Source: CBDFFW01 sp965246945
Lineage (GTDB): Bacteria > Pseudomonadota > Alphaproteobacteria > UBA11073
Assembly (NCBI GenBank): GCA_965246945.1
Contig: CBDFFW010000001.1
Span: 1,550,001 to 1,614,000, forward strand
DNA: 64,000 bases
Direction: 5' to 3'
Positions 9,019-17,347 of the stretch are shown here, piece by piece. Under the pieces are notes generated by a model. It searched no databases. It was not told where the DNA came from and saw only the letters and a program-made list of their open reading frames with translations. The translations under genes and the position numbers were made by a program. Numbering within the stretch: the stretch's first letter is position 1; every line of letters starts with the position of its first letter.

Positions 9019-10800
9019 CTACGCTCCCGCATTCACATACCAGCCCCGCCAATCGATAAAGCCCGCGCCAAAATCGAGCATGGCGCGCACTTCCACGCCA
9101 TCCACTTCCCAGCCCGACCGGCTTTCGACCTGCGGCCCTTCGCCGCCAGCCAGATAGGCATATTCCAGCCCGTCCATTTCTGCCGGATCGGCGGTAATAT
9201 ACCAGCGCGTGGCGTTCGACAAACGCGGCTCGACCACCAAAGTGAATGAATTGGAAAATGGATTCACATCGCTGGCTTTGGCCGCCGCAATCGTGGCCAG
9301 CCATTTTTCAGCGGTGGTTTCCAATGCCGGTGGCACTAACAAATATTTAGGCGTGGCGCTAATCCGCTGGCCGGACAGGCCGGTTTGGCTGCGCATGGCC
9401 AGCCGCGCTGCCGATAGGCTGGTATCGGCAATCACCGCGCCGCTGGCCGCTTTATTGCCGTGATCGGCATGGAATAACACCTTATTATCATTCATGGTGG
9501 GGCCATTGCCGCTGCCGCTTTCCAGTAAATCAACCAGCGTTTTGGCTTCGGTTTCGGCGGCGGCTTGCCCCATGCGCCGTGCCAAATCGGCAAACGCGCC
9601 CAAATCATCATTTACTAAAACTTGCCGCGTGATGCCGATTTTCTTGGCGAAGGTTTCCACGCGATACGCTTCTTTCGCTTGCGCCATGGTGCCGGATTTG
9701 ATTTCGCCATGCTCATTCAGTTTTTCCAAGAGCGGGGCTTCACCAAGCATGATTTTATTCACGCTGCGAAAATCCCGCGCGGTGGTTTGACGGCCCAGCA
9801 AGCGAATACCCGATGGCGCGGCTTGATACGCTGCGCGCAGCGTGCGGCCAATCGTATCACCGACAATCAAGCCAAAATCGCTGGTGGTATGTAGCGCCCG
9901 CGTGATTAGCGCGGCGGGTGATAAACCAGTAACGGTAATGCCGCGCAGATGCAAAATCTCCCGCGCCATTTCGGCGCAAGTGCTGTAAGCGTAGCGTTTG
10001 GCCGGTTCGGATAACGCATGTTGCGGATTGATCCGCGCATACAAGGCTTCGCCCATTTGCTGCGCGCGAATTTGCGGATCGTCATGCGATCCAACAATTT
10101 CTACATTCGGCTGCTCGGTGCGTAGTGTTGTCGTGCGGTTAGTTAAAGTCTCAAAGGCCGCACGGCGCGCTTCATCGGCAGAAGCGTTTTGATCAATCAG
10201 GCCATCGATGAAAGTTTGATCGAGACCGGCCACGCGGGCAATCGACCGGATTTCGGTATTGATGATAGCACGATCCGCTTCAATAATTGGATTGATTGCA
10301 GGCATTAAGTTATTCTCCATACGAATGGTTGCGCCAGGATCGGCGGGGGTGGGAACAAGGGAAATTTCAATGGGTGTCCAGCGCGTAGCGGTTAAAATGC
10401 GCATGCCGTTTTCGGTGCTTTCCTGCCATTGCTCGACCAGATAGCCGACCGAGACATGGCGCAAAATGCCGCCTAACACATCCTGCCAGATCGGCTCGAC
10501 CTCGCTGCGGGTGGAAAATTGCAGCACGGCTTTGCCTTGCTTGCCATCGACTTCCGCCGAGCGCACAGCGCCCAACACATCGCGCACCGCACCTTGCCGG
10601 TGGGCATCCAACAGGCTGGCACCAATCAACCGCGATAAATCGACCGCACCGGCATCCAGCGACAAGCGCTCGGTATACTCGCCGTTCATATCGCGGCGGC
10701 GCACGCCAGCACCCGTGCTCCAAATCACTTCAATGGTGCGCGTATCGGTATTGGCGGTTTGCGGCGTAAGCGCCGCGCTGCGGGTGATTAATTCAGGCAT
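9019..10800 (-). CDS. Prohead protease/major capsid fusion protein
   Basis: A 593-residue fusion. The N-terminal part (about 1-165) is a U35-type prohead protease with His67 in LLDAHRQ and Ser117 in VSVGYL as the likely catalytic residues. A helical scaffold-like linker follows (about 170-290), then an HK97-type major capsid domain (about 300-590; segments such as FAKKIGITRQVLVNDD and ALETTAEKWLATI). Protease, scaffold and coat in one chain is a known arrangement in phages and satellites of Alphaproteobacteria. I chose the ATG at 10800, overlapping the end of the portal gene by 8 bases; an upstream in-frame codon at 10836 would lie deep in the portal gene. The coding frame is intact. Confidence 0.88.
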   Translation of the reverse strand: MPELITRSAALTPQTANTDTRTIEVIWSTGAGVRRRDMNGEYTERLSLDAGAVDLSRLIGASLLDAHRQGAVRDVLGAVRSAEVDGKQGKAVLQFSTRSEVEPIWQDVLGGILRHVSVGYLVEQWQESTENGMRILTATRWTPIEISLVPTPADPGATIRMENNLMPAINPIIEADRAIINTEIRSIARVAGLDQTFIDGLIDQNASADEARRAAFETLTNRTTTLRTEQPNVEIVGSHDDPQIRAQQMGEALYARINPQHALSEPAKRYAYSTCAEMAREILHLRGITVTGLSPAALITRALHTTSDFGLIVGDTIGRTLRAAYQAAPSGIRLLGRQTTARDFRSVNKIMLGEAPLLEKLNEHGEIKSGTMAQAKEAYRVETFAKKIGITRQVLVNDDLGAFADLARRMGQAAAETEAKTLVDLLESGSGNGPTMNDNKVLFHADHGNKAASGAVIADTSLSAARLAMRSQTGLSGQRISATPKYLLVPPALETTAEKWLATIAAAKASDVNPFSNSFTLVVEPRLSNATRWYITADPAEMDGLEYAYLAGGEGPQVESRSGWEVDGVEVRAMLDFGAGFIDWRGWYVNAGA

Positions 10801-12205
10801 TGGTTGCTTCACTTTCCGGTAAGGCCGATGTTTCAAAGGACAGGCCCAGTTTCATTTCACGCGCTTTGTCGGCGGCAATCGTCGCATCGACTTCTTCGAT
10901 GTCATAACCGCGCTCGGCAATCGATTGGCTGCGGCTTTTTAAGCCCGCTTTAATCTGTTCGATTTCGGCGCGGGCATCTTTCAACGGATCGACCCAATCC
11001 CATTTGGGCGGCAGCCAATCCGCCGCCAGATACGCATCGGGATCACGATCAAAATCCTTGGCCGGTAGATGATCAGCCAAAACAGCCATACGCACAAAGC
11101 GTTCCCAAACGGGGCGGCAAAATTGAAAGACGATAATGCTGTGCTGCAACTGTTCAACGCGGCGGCGGAATTCCACCAGCCCTGCCCGAATACTGGAATA
11201 GGTCACGCCTTCCAGATCACCGGAAACCAGTTCATACGGCATGCCCAAACCACTGGCAATCGCGCGAATATGGTTTTTCACATAGGCGCTGTAATCACCA
11301 GGATCGGCGGGATCGGAAAATTGGATATCCGCGCCAGGCGGCAGCGGCACCAGACTGCCAGGCTCCATCCCCACCTGCAAAATACCATTAATGGCACTGC
11401 CATTATTCATGCCAGCCACCGTGCCGTCCGGATCGCGGATAAAGCCGGTGAATAAAGCGGCCACTTTGGCTTTCACCAGTGCCGCATCCTCATATTGATC
11501 CAGCTCATGCAGCCGCAATAAAATCGGTGCCAGCCAGGTAATGCCGCGCAGCTGGCCAGGCATTAATGGATTAAACAAATGCACCATATCGCTGGCTGGC
11601 AGCCGAACGGTATCGAGAGTCAAGGTAGCTAATGGATCGCCTGGCCGCTGCGGATAGCAATGATAGGCAATGCGCTTGCCATTGGCATCAAACTCAATAC
11701 CGGCGCGAATACGTGTCTGGCCATTGATATTGCGGTGCAGATCAATCGGCACTTGATCGCGATCGATCAGTTCAATTGCCAGTGGTATATTTTTGTGACT
11801 ATCGGTGATGCGTAGCTGCGCGAAGATTTCGCCGCTTTCGGCAATGGCGCGCATGGCCAAGGCTTGCAACCCGTAAAAATCAGTCAGGCCGGATGCATCG
11901 GCTTGGTCCGTCCAGCGGTTCCAAAGATTATGTAGCGTATCGCGTGTTTTGGCATCGGGATGCAGCGAACGCGGTTTAATACCGGTGCCAACCGCATTGG
12001 CCACTAGCCCTTGCATGGCAGCGGCCACCCATGGATTATTGCGCGCATAATAACCGGCGCGGCGCGCTGATACCGTTGCGCCTGATAAAATCGCCGAATT
12101 GAGCGATTCAATGGTTTTCACACTTTCCCAGCGCCGACCACCGCCAGCGGCATCAAAAGCACGCTGGTTGTTATTTTTCCATAATGTACGCAGACGTGAC
12201 CACAC
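10793..12205 (-). CDS. Lambda-type phage portal protein
   Basis: A 470-residue protein close to the usual length for the lambda GpB portal family. Recognisable features are RRAGYYARNNPWVAAAM near the N-terminus, AESGEIFAQLRI, the core DMVHLFNPLMPGQLRGITWLAP, and the SSIRAGLVEFRRRVEQLQ helix. It forms the dodecameric DNA entry channel of the capsid. The start codon is GTG (12203-12205) without a strong ribosome site. The stop overlaps the protease-capsid start by 8 bases, indicating coupled translation. The 96-base gap to the terminase stop contains no credible gene. Confidence 0.88.
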   Translation of the reverse strand: MWSRLRTLWKNNNQRAFDAAGGGRRWESVKTIESLNSAILSGATVSARRAGYYARNNPWVAAAMQGLVANAVGTGIKPRSLHPDAKTRDTLHNLWNRWTDQADASGLTDFYGLQALAMRAIAESGEIFAQLRITDSHKNIPLAIELIDRDQVPIDLHRNINGQTRIRAGIEFDANGKRIAYHCYPQRPGDPLATLTLDTVRLPASDMVHLFNPLMPGQLRGITWLAPILLRLHELDQYEDAALVKAKVAALFTGFIRDPDGTVAGMNNGSAINGILQVGMEPGSLVPLPPGADIQFSDPADPGDYSAYVKNHIRAIASGLGMPYELVSGDLEGVTYSSIRAGLVEFRRRVEQLQHSIIVFQFCRPVWERFVRMAVLADHLPAKDFDRDPDAYLAADWLPPKWDWVDPLKDARAEIEQIKAGLKSRSQSIAERGYDIEEVDATIAADKAREMKLGLSFETSALPESEATNA

Positions 12206-12301
12206 AAGATTATCGTAAAAGAATGCGCTGATTTTGTGCGCAAGAGCGTTCGGTAATCTTCGGTTATAAGCTGCAAATATTTGTGCAGTTTGCCAAAGCG
12301 T

Positions 12302-14029
12302 TTAGCGCATCCAGTTGGATTTAATCGTGGCTGGCAAAGGTGAAATGGTTTTGCTTGCAGTAGCAGTTGGCAAGGATGCTGCTTCATCATTCAAGCGCAA
12401 ACCCATGCTGATCAATCCATGCAAAGCCGCACTGGCATAAACAAAAGTATCCAGCGCTTCATTGCGTTCACCCTCGCGGCGCAACTGCCAACTGCGGATC
12501 GGGCGGCCCCGTTCAAAACGTGTTACCACCCGTTCGGCAGTCAGTTGCCGAAAATATTCCATATCGCGTTCCAGTGAAAAATGCACAAAGCCTGGCCCGT
12601 TTTCGGTGAGACGCAGCCTTGCAAACAGCGCATCTTTTACCGCATCCACGCCCACGATAAACAATGGCACTTTGCCCTTTATCCGCGTGGGGCGGCGCGG
12701 CCAAACCGGCACAGCCGCGCCGCCGCGCCCTTTAATCGCCCAGATACGGCGCACCAGCCGCGTGCGGCAAAATTCATAAGCCATTTTGGTATGATGGCCG
12801 CCGGTATCAATGCAAGCAGCCCGAATAGGCATATCGGGCAAATTCCCAGCTTGCGCATAAGTGGTTTTTAAAAATGTATCCAAATCCTGCCAGATGCGCG
12901 GCCCCGATGGATCGCCCCAAATCACACGGTAATCAACCACCCAGGCTTCCTCATCCATGCCCCAGCCAATCACCTGCACTTCAATGCGGTCGCCTTGCAC
13001 ATCCACACCGGCGGTTAGCGCGGCGATACCGGCAGGCAATAAACCCTGCCAGTTTTCACGGCGCGCCAACAGCGGATCGGCGGCCACCGCTTCACCGGCC
13101 ATATCTTCCCAGCTTTCACCCAGCTTGGTATTCGTCCACACCTGCAGGCGCGGCGGATCGCGGTAAACCTGGCCGTGCTCAAGCGCAATTTCGCCCCAGC
13201 TTTCCCATGGGCTGTAAAGCGCTGAAAGATGAAACCCAGCTGTGCGGCCATCACCTTGCGCCGTGGCGCGCCACACACCGCCTGCCAGCAGGCGCGGCTT
13301 GTCATATTCCTGGTGAATACCGCCGCATTGCTCGCAAATCAGATAGGCTTGATCGCGCCGCCCCTCCGGCCACTGGATACGCGCCCAGGTGATCGGTGCC
13401 AAATCGCCGCAATGCAGGCACGGCACATAGTATTGCCGCTGATCGGATTCCAGATATGCCGCTTCAATCCGGCTATGGTTTTTCAGTGTAAGCAAACGGT
13501 ATAACATGGATTGCGGCGGCGGCACGGCCAGCGCAGTTGGATGCCAATGGCCTGGCAATGTATGGCGGCAGCGGTGATCAGGATGATGTGCGGTTAATTG
13601 CGGCATCCCATCCGCCGCCAATTGAATGAAACCATTGCTGCAATTAATGCCGGTTGAGCCGTCTTTGTTTTGGAAAAATTGACTTTGCGTTAAGCCAGCG
13701 GCCATTTCATGCAGTACGGAATCCACCCGTGATTTGTTGAGTTTCACGCTCGCGGTTTTACCAGCGCTGCTATTGAATAAAGCGCCATCATATTGATGCG
13801 TTGCCAGCCGTAAAAAATGTTCGGGAATATCCAGCCAATGCGTATCGCCATAGCGCCAAAATTTGCCTTCGGTGTAAACCAGCTCACCCCAGCGGCGTTC
13901 CAAATCCTCGCGCACGCGTTCGGCAATTTCAATATCAGAACCGATATTTAGCTTGGCCGCTTCCCGTTTGGGATAATCGGGTTGATTGAGTAATTCGAGT
14001 TCATGCAGCGGATCATTATCCAGTAGCAT
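12302..14029 (-). CDS. In-frame chimera: primase N-terminus fused to terminase large subunit C-terminus
   Basis: A 575-residue frame made from two unrelated genes. Residues 1 to about 180 are the N-terminal part of a D5/P4-type phage primase-helicase (YTEGKFWRYGDTHWLDIP, TGINCSNGFIQLAADG, HPDHRCRHTLPG). From about residue 182 it is the C-terminal half of a GpA-type terminase large subunit (SRIEAAYLESDQR, VPCLHCGD, GFHLSALYSPWESWGEI, LTAGVDVQGDRIEVQVIGWG, CIDTGG), including the nuclease domain. The SF3 helicase ATPase of the primase and the packaging ATPase (Walker A/B) of the terminase are both missing. The join is near 13485-13495. The ATG at 14029 overlaps the Prim-Pol gene by 14 bases. Neither packaging nor helicase activity is expected. 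Confidence 0.8.
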   Translation of the reverse strand: MLLDNDPLHELELLNQPDYPKREAAKLNIGSDIEIAERVREDLERRWGELVYTEGKFWRYGDTHWLDIPEHFLRLATHQYDGALFNSSAGKTASVKLNKSRVDSVLHEMAAGLTQSQFFQNKDGSTGINCSNGFIQLAADGMPQLTAHHPDHRCRHTLPGHWHPTALAVPPPQSMLYRLLTLKNHSRIEAAYLESDQRQYYVPCLHCGDLAPITWARIQWPEGRRDQAYLICEQCGGIHQEYDKPRLLAGGVWRATAQGDGRTAGFHLSALYSPWESWGEIALEHGQVYRDPPRLQVWTNTKLGESWEDMAGEAVAADPLLARRENWQGLLPAGIAALTAGVDVQGDRIEVQVIGWGMDEEAWVVDYRVIWGDPSGPRIWQDLDTFLKTTYAQAGNLPDMPIRAACIDTGGHHTKMAYEFCRTRLVRRIWAIKGRGGAAVPVWPRRPTRIKGKVPLFIVGVDAVKDALFARLRLTENGPGFVHFSLERDMEYFRQLTAERVVTRFERGRPIRSWQLRREGERNEALDTFVYASAALHGLISMGLRLNDEAASLPTATASKTISPLPATIKSNWMR

Positions 14030-14882
14030 CGCTGGCCTTTCTGCGGCTGATCTCCCGCCTGGCAATGCTGCGCACCGTATGCATAATCTCATCCGGCGGC
14101 AGTGGCGGCTGGCAACGCATTTGCCCCCAGGCTAGCATCAATTCAGCGGCCACCCATGGATCAATCCGGTTGCGCAATAAATGACCCGTTAGTTTGGCCA
14201 AAGCCTGATTGCGCTGGCCTTGTGTTACCATGCTGCCTGCATGTTTCCGCCATTCTTCCGGTGCAATGGCTTGATGCTGGCTGCCGATATTCAGTGTTGG
14301 TTTATCGGTTTGGATTTGTGCCAGCAACCAGGGCGGCATCGCCGCCAAGGCAATATCTTCTGGATGATGATCAACAGAAATGGCATATGGGCGACCACAA
14401 ATATGTTTGGATGGCGGCGCAACGATATAGCCGCCATCGCCGCGCAAATCGATACCCGCGCCAAGTTGGCCAGCGCTGTTTGGAATAACGCCGCCAGGAT
14501 GCCGGAACATAATATGCTCGCCACCACCGCCGGTTAATAAACGCCATGTCATTGGCAATGCACCGTGCCGCTGTTCCAATTCTACCAACGTTTGATCGCC
14601 GTTATGACGCGGATCAATATCCAAAACTACAATGCCGCTCACGGCGCCGGTGGCAATACCAATATTGCATGCACCTTGATCAAACCATTGCCGGATTAAA
14701 GCCGGATCGGTCGTGGCATTTTTCAAGCCTTGCAGCACGAATTTGCCATAAGGATGTTTGGCCGGTGACGCACAAGCCACTTTGCTGCAAGAACAACGCG
14801 CAAGATCGAGCGGCCAGTGCAGTGGCAACACCGCCATTCCCAGCGCCGCATAATACAGCGCGTATTCAGTTGTAGTTAGCAT
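14016..14882 (-). CDS. Phage bifunctional DNA primase/polymerase (Prim-Pol)
   Basis: A 288-residue protein with an archaeo-eukaryotic primase (Prim-Pol) domain: VVLDIDPRHNG carries the acidic DxD metal-binding motif near residue 90, followed by a Gly-rich segment with EHIMFR and GIDLRGDGGYIVAPPS. A helical primase C-terminal region (about 200-280) follows. An early Cys-rich part (CSCSKVACASPAKHPYG) is typical of these phage proteins. It would start replication of the element together with the helicase encoded next, but that helicase is truncated (see the chimeric gene), so autonomous replication is doubtful. It overlaps the next gene by 14 bases. Confidence 0.85.
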   Translation of the reverse strand: MLTTTEYALYYAALGMAVLPLHWPLDLARCSCSKVACASPAKHPYGKFVLQGLKNATTDPALIRQWFDQGACNIGIATGAVSGIVVLDIDPRHNGDQTLVELEQRHGALPMTWRLLTGGGGEHIMFRHPGGVIPNSAGQLGAGIDLRGDGGYIVAPPSKHICGRPYAISVDHHPEDIALAAMPPWLLAQIQTDKPTLNIGSQHQAIAPEEWRKHAGSMVTQGQRNQALAKLTGHLLRNRIDPWVAAELMLAWGQMRCQPPLPPDEIMHTVRSIARREISRRKASDATG

Positions 14883-14887
14883 CTGAT

Positions 14888-15211
14888 TTAAAATTCACTT
14901 GTATAAGTGGTGCAGTGCCAGCCATGAAAACTATCGCGGCGATTATGTGTTTCCGGTTGGATATAATGATGCCGCTGATTACCTAGATAAATTTTTTCCA
15001 ATAGGTTGCGCGGATCATGTTTGGCTGGAATGTCTTGCTGCAATAACTTTTCTAATTCAAGCGATAATTCATGGATCACATGTAAAGTTTTCACTGCTTT
15101 ACGCCGCGCCCGTGAATTAACCAGCAAGCAATCTAAACTGACATGTAATCTGCCATAAGTATCTTTTAGCGCATTGCCCAAATTGATATGTTGTGAGATA
15201 CGAAGGCTCAT
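14888..15211 (-). CDS. Small element-encoded protein, function unknown
   Basis: A 107-residue basic protein, helical in the N-terminal two thirds (LGNALKDTYGRLHVSLDCLLVNSRARRKAVKTLHVI) with a His/Tyr-rich tail. No family recognised. Its ATG overlaps the stop of the AlpA-like gene by four bases (ATGA) and it ends 5 bases before the Prim-Pol start, so it belongs to the same early operon and may act in replication control. That role is inferred from position only. Confidence 0.6.
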   Translation of the reverse strand: MSLRISQHINLGNALKDTYGRLHVSLDCLLVNSRARRKAVKTLHVIHELSLELEKLLQQDIPAKHDPRNLLEKIYLGNQRHHYIQPETHNRRDSFHGWHCTTYTSEF

Positions 15212-15456
15212 GCGCGTGCCTCCTGCTGTTCAATCCATTCCATGAGTTTGGTTTTGCGTGCGCATAAAACCGATCCCATGCGAAACACCGGCAAGCGGCG
15301 TGTTTTGGCAATCGCGGTTAGGTAATAAACCTTGCGCCGCTCATCAGGTGAACCAAAAACAAATTCTGCAATGGCATCCGCACCGCGCAGCAAGTCATCA
15401 GCTAAATTTGGGCAAGCCTCGCCCATGGCGGGAACATCCCGCAATTTTTCTTCCAT
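15208..15456 (-). CDS. AlpA-like helix-turn-helix protein / excisionase-like
   Basis: An 82-residue protein with a winged-helix-like pattern: RGADAIAEFVFGSPDERRKVYYLTAI followed by LPVFRMGSVLCARKTKLMEWIEQQE. The 'choose, then read a wing, then L-W-I helix' layout is that of MerR/AlpA-type excisionase and early regulator proteins of prophages and satellites. It sits 13 bases after the divergent regulator gene and overlaps the next gene by four bases. In phage satellites AlpA proteins act as inducers of the element; here that is an inference from family and position. Confidence 0.6.
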   Translation of the reverse strand: MEEKLRDVPAMGEACPNLADDLLRGADAIAEFVFGSPDERRKVYYLTAIAKTRRLPVFRMGSVLCARKTKLMEWIEQQEARA

Positions 15457-15469
15457 GTTTGTTCTCCTT

Positions 15470-16093
15470 CTAGGAAGCCGCCATCAACGCGCCGATACGG
15501 GCAATGCCAGAGAAAAACAATTGCGTGTTTTTCCGGTAATGCTCGGAACGCGGTTGATAAGCGCGGTGGTTGTATTGAAAGCCGAAGCTTAGAGCATGGG
15601 GGAGTTGGTCAGGGTGCAGTTGGATTGAGAAGTCAACAAGCGCGTCGTATTCGTCACAGGTAAAATAAATGCAAGAGTGAGTAAAATTTTCCAAGAATCG
15701 TTGATGATTGTCAATGGCTGATTCAGTTAAAGCGAGTAATAATTCATGCAGTGTATGTTGGCGGTTAAAAACAATCGGCAAAATTTGTTTGAGCAGTTTA
15801 TTTTGTTCTCTTGAAAGATGCGAGCTGGAAAGGTGATCCGCTTCGCGGTGGCCAACTTGCATCTCTTGCACCAAGCGAATGTATTTACCGGCATCTTGCG
15901 CAACACCATTGGTGATAATACAAGCCAGCAAATTAGCAACATCAAGCGGCTCCATGCGCGCAGCACTATTGCCCCGCCCTGATTGCGACAAGTAACCCGC
16001 CTCACGCGCAAAACGTGCATAGCGGGTTACTGTCACCAGTTCGATGCCGGTTACGTCTGAAATACGTTCTGTTAGCTCACTTGCCCGGATCAT
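15470..16093 (-). CDS. Putative DNA-binding regulator divergent from the integrase
   Basis: A 207-residue protein. The N-terminal about 60 residues (ELTERISDVTGIELVTVTRYARFAREAGYL) look like a helix-turn-helix that recognises DNA; the rest is helical and unrecognised. It is transcribed away from the integrase, and the 144 bases between them hold two dyads built on CATTTGA (see the operator entry), which would be natural binding sites. It leads the leftward operon of the element. Assignment as a regulator is inference from the N-terminal fold and the position. Confidence 0.6.
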   Translation of the reverse strand: MIRASELTERISDVTGIELVTVTRYARFAREAGYLSQSGRGNSAARMEPLDVANLLACIITNGVAQDAGKYIRLVQEMQVGHREADHLSSSHLSREQNKLLKQILPIVFNRQHTLHELLLALTESAIDNHQRFLENFTHSCIYFTCDEYDALVDFSIQLHPDQLPHALSFGFQYNHRAYQPRSEHYRKNTQLFFSGIARIGALMAAS

Positions 16094-16115
16094 TTCCGAT
16101 CCTTTCTAACCTTTC

Positions 16116-16174
16116 TCATTTGATACCACAACAAATGACTTTACTGCAATAGCCATTTGACGTAATATCAAATG
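16116..16174. promoter_or_regulatory. Pair of dyad operators between regulator and integrase
   Basis: Two inverted repeats share the same half-site. Dyad 1 (16116-16138) is TCATTTG and CAAATGA separated by 9 bases. Dyad 2 (16154-16174) is CATTTGA and TCAAATG separated by 7 bases. They sit in the divergent intergenic region, where a switch regulator of the element would bind. No other copies were noticed nearby. Confidence 0.5.
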
Positions 16175-16237
16175 AAGTTTGAGAATATATCGTAATGATC
16201 GGTAATCCAGACTGAGAAATTGAAAGGATGCTTTAGC

Positions 16238-17344
16238 ATGGCAACAATCCGCAAACGCCAATTACCTTCCGGCCAAACTCGCTGGCAGGTGGACTTTACC
16301 GATCACACCGGCAAGCGCCGCGCCAAGCAGTTTGAACGCCGCAAGGATGCCGATGTGTTTTTGGTGAAAGCTCGCGCGCAAGTGCAAGCTGGTAATTATA
16401 TTCATGATGCAGTCAGCCAAACTTTAAGTGAAGCCGCCGAACAATGGCTGGATCATTGCCGCGCCAGGCGCGATGCCGGTCGCCGCATGGAACGTGCCAC
16501 CTGCCGCGATTACGAAGATAAAGTGCGGCTGCATATTAAAGATGCTGAACACGGCATTGCCCATGTCAAATTATCCAAACTCACCCGCAAAACAGTGAAT
16601 GAATTTCGGGACCGCATGTTGGCTTCGGGCCGCTCGGAAGCCATGACGCGCAAAATCTTGGGCGTATTGCGTTTGCTGCTCAATTACGCAGTGGATAATG
16701 GCGAGCTGTACGGCAATCCGGCGCAAGGCGTGCAGGTGATTAGAGGAAGCCGCATCGATCAGAAAATTGACCTGCCCAGCAAAGCGCATGTGAAAAAATT
16801 ATTGGATAACGCGACTGGCCGGTTGCGCGCCATGCTGGTGGTCAGCGCTTTATGCGGCTTGCGCGCTTCCGAAACGCGCGGCCTGCGCTGGGTTGATGTC
16901 GATTTTGATCAAGGCTTGGTGCATATTCGCCAGCGCGCCGATTTTTACCGCGAGTTGGGTGAACCAAAATCCGCTGCCGGTCACCGCTCGGTGCCAGCTG
17001 GGCCAATGGTGTTAAACACGCTGCGCGAATGGAAAAAATCCAGCCCGAAAAGTGATCATGATCTGGTTTTTCCTGCTAAAAATGGCGAGGTGGCCGATCA
17101 CAATCATTTCATGCGCCGGAATTTCAAACCGCTTTGCGCCAAACAGCAAGTCACCATGCGCTGGCATGATCTGCGGCATTTCGCCGTGTCCTTATGGATT
17201 GAGCAAGGCTTTAGTATAAAGGAAGTGATGACCTTCGCCGGTCATTCCTCCGTGCAAATGACCATGGAACGCTACGGCCATCTATTCCCATCTCCCGATC
17301 ACCAACGCGCCATGGAACAGGTCGAACAACGGTTATTTGGTTGA
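16238..17344 (+). CDS. Tyrosine-type site-specific integrase
   Basis: A 368-residue phage integrase. The N-terminus (MATIRKRQLPSGQTRWQVDF) is an arm-binding domain, residues about 60-165 a SAM-like core-binding domain, and the rest the catalytic domain with Arg209 (CGLRASETRGLRW), His310 and Arg313 (WHDLRHFAVSL), His336 (AGHSS) and the nucleophile Tyr346 (MERYGHLF). All catalytic residues are present. The ATG at 16238 follows AAGGA at 16224-16228; an upstream TTG at 16220 is less likely. It stands divergently from the element's operon and marks its right end, 3 bases from the convergent stop of the next gene. Confidence 0.92.
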   Translation: MATIRKRQLPSGQTRWQVDFTDHTGKRRAKQFERRKDADVFLVKARAQVQAGNYIHDAVSQTLSEAAEQWLDHCRARRDAGRRMERATCRDYEDKVRLHIKDAEHGIAHVKLSKLTRKTVNEFRDRMLASGRSEAMTRKILGVLRLLLNYAVDNGELYGNPAQGVQVIRGSRIDQKIDLPSKAHVKKLLDNATGRLRAMLVVSALCGLRASETRGLRWVDVDFDQGLVHIRQRADFYRELGEPKSAAGHRSVPAGPMVLNTLREWKKSSPKSDHDLVFPAKNGEVADHNHFMRRNFKPLCAKQQVTMRWHDLRHFAVSLWIEQGFSIKEVMTFAGHSSVQMTMERYGHLFPSPDHQRAMEQVEQRLFG

Positions 17345-17347
17345 TAA

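Larger units (their letters stand above)
8330..17344. mobile_element. Integrated capsid-forming phage-satellite-like element (cf-PICI-like), probably defective
   Basis: A compact GC-rich block whose gene set is: tyrosine integrase (plus strand), divergent regulator, AlpA-like protein, small unknown, Prim-Pol, a primase/terminase chimera, portal, protease-capsid fusion, gpW-like connector and DUF2190 protein. No tail, tape-measure, holin, lysin or repressor-type lytic switch genes are present. Integrase, AlpA, primase and a head module without tails is the published organisation of capsid-forming PICIs. The left border is inferred from the end of the Sel1 gene's upstream region and the last head gene; the right border from the integrase stop. 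I found no convincing pair of attachment repeats at these borders. A tail-less prophage remnant is the alternative. Confidence 0.6.
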
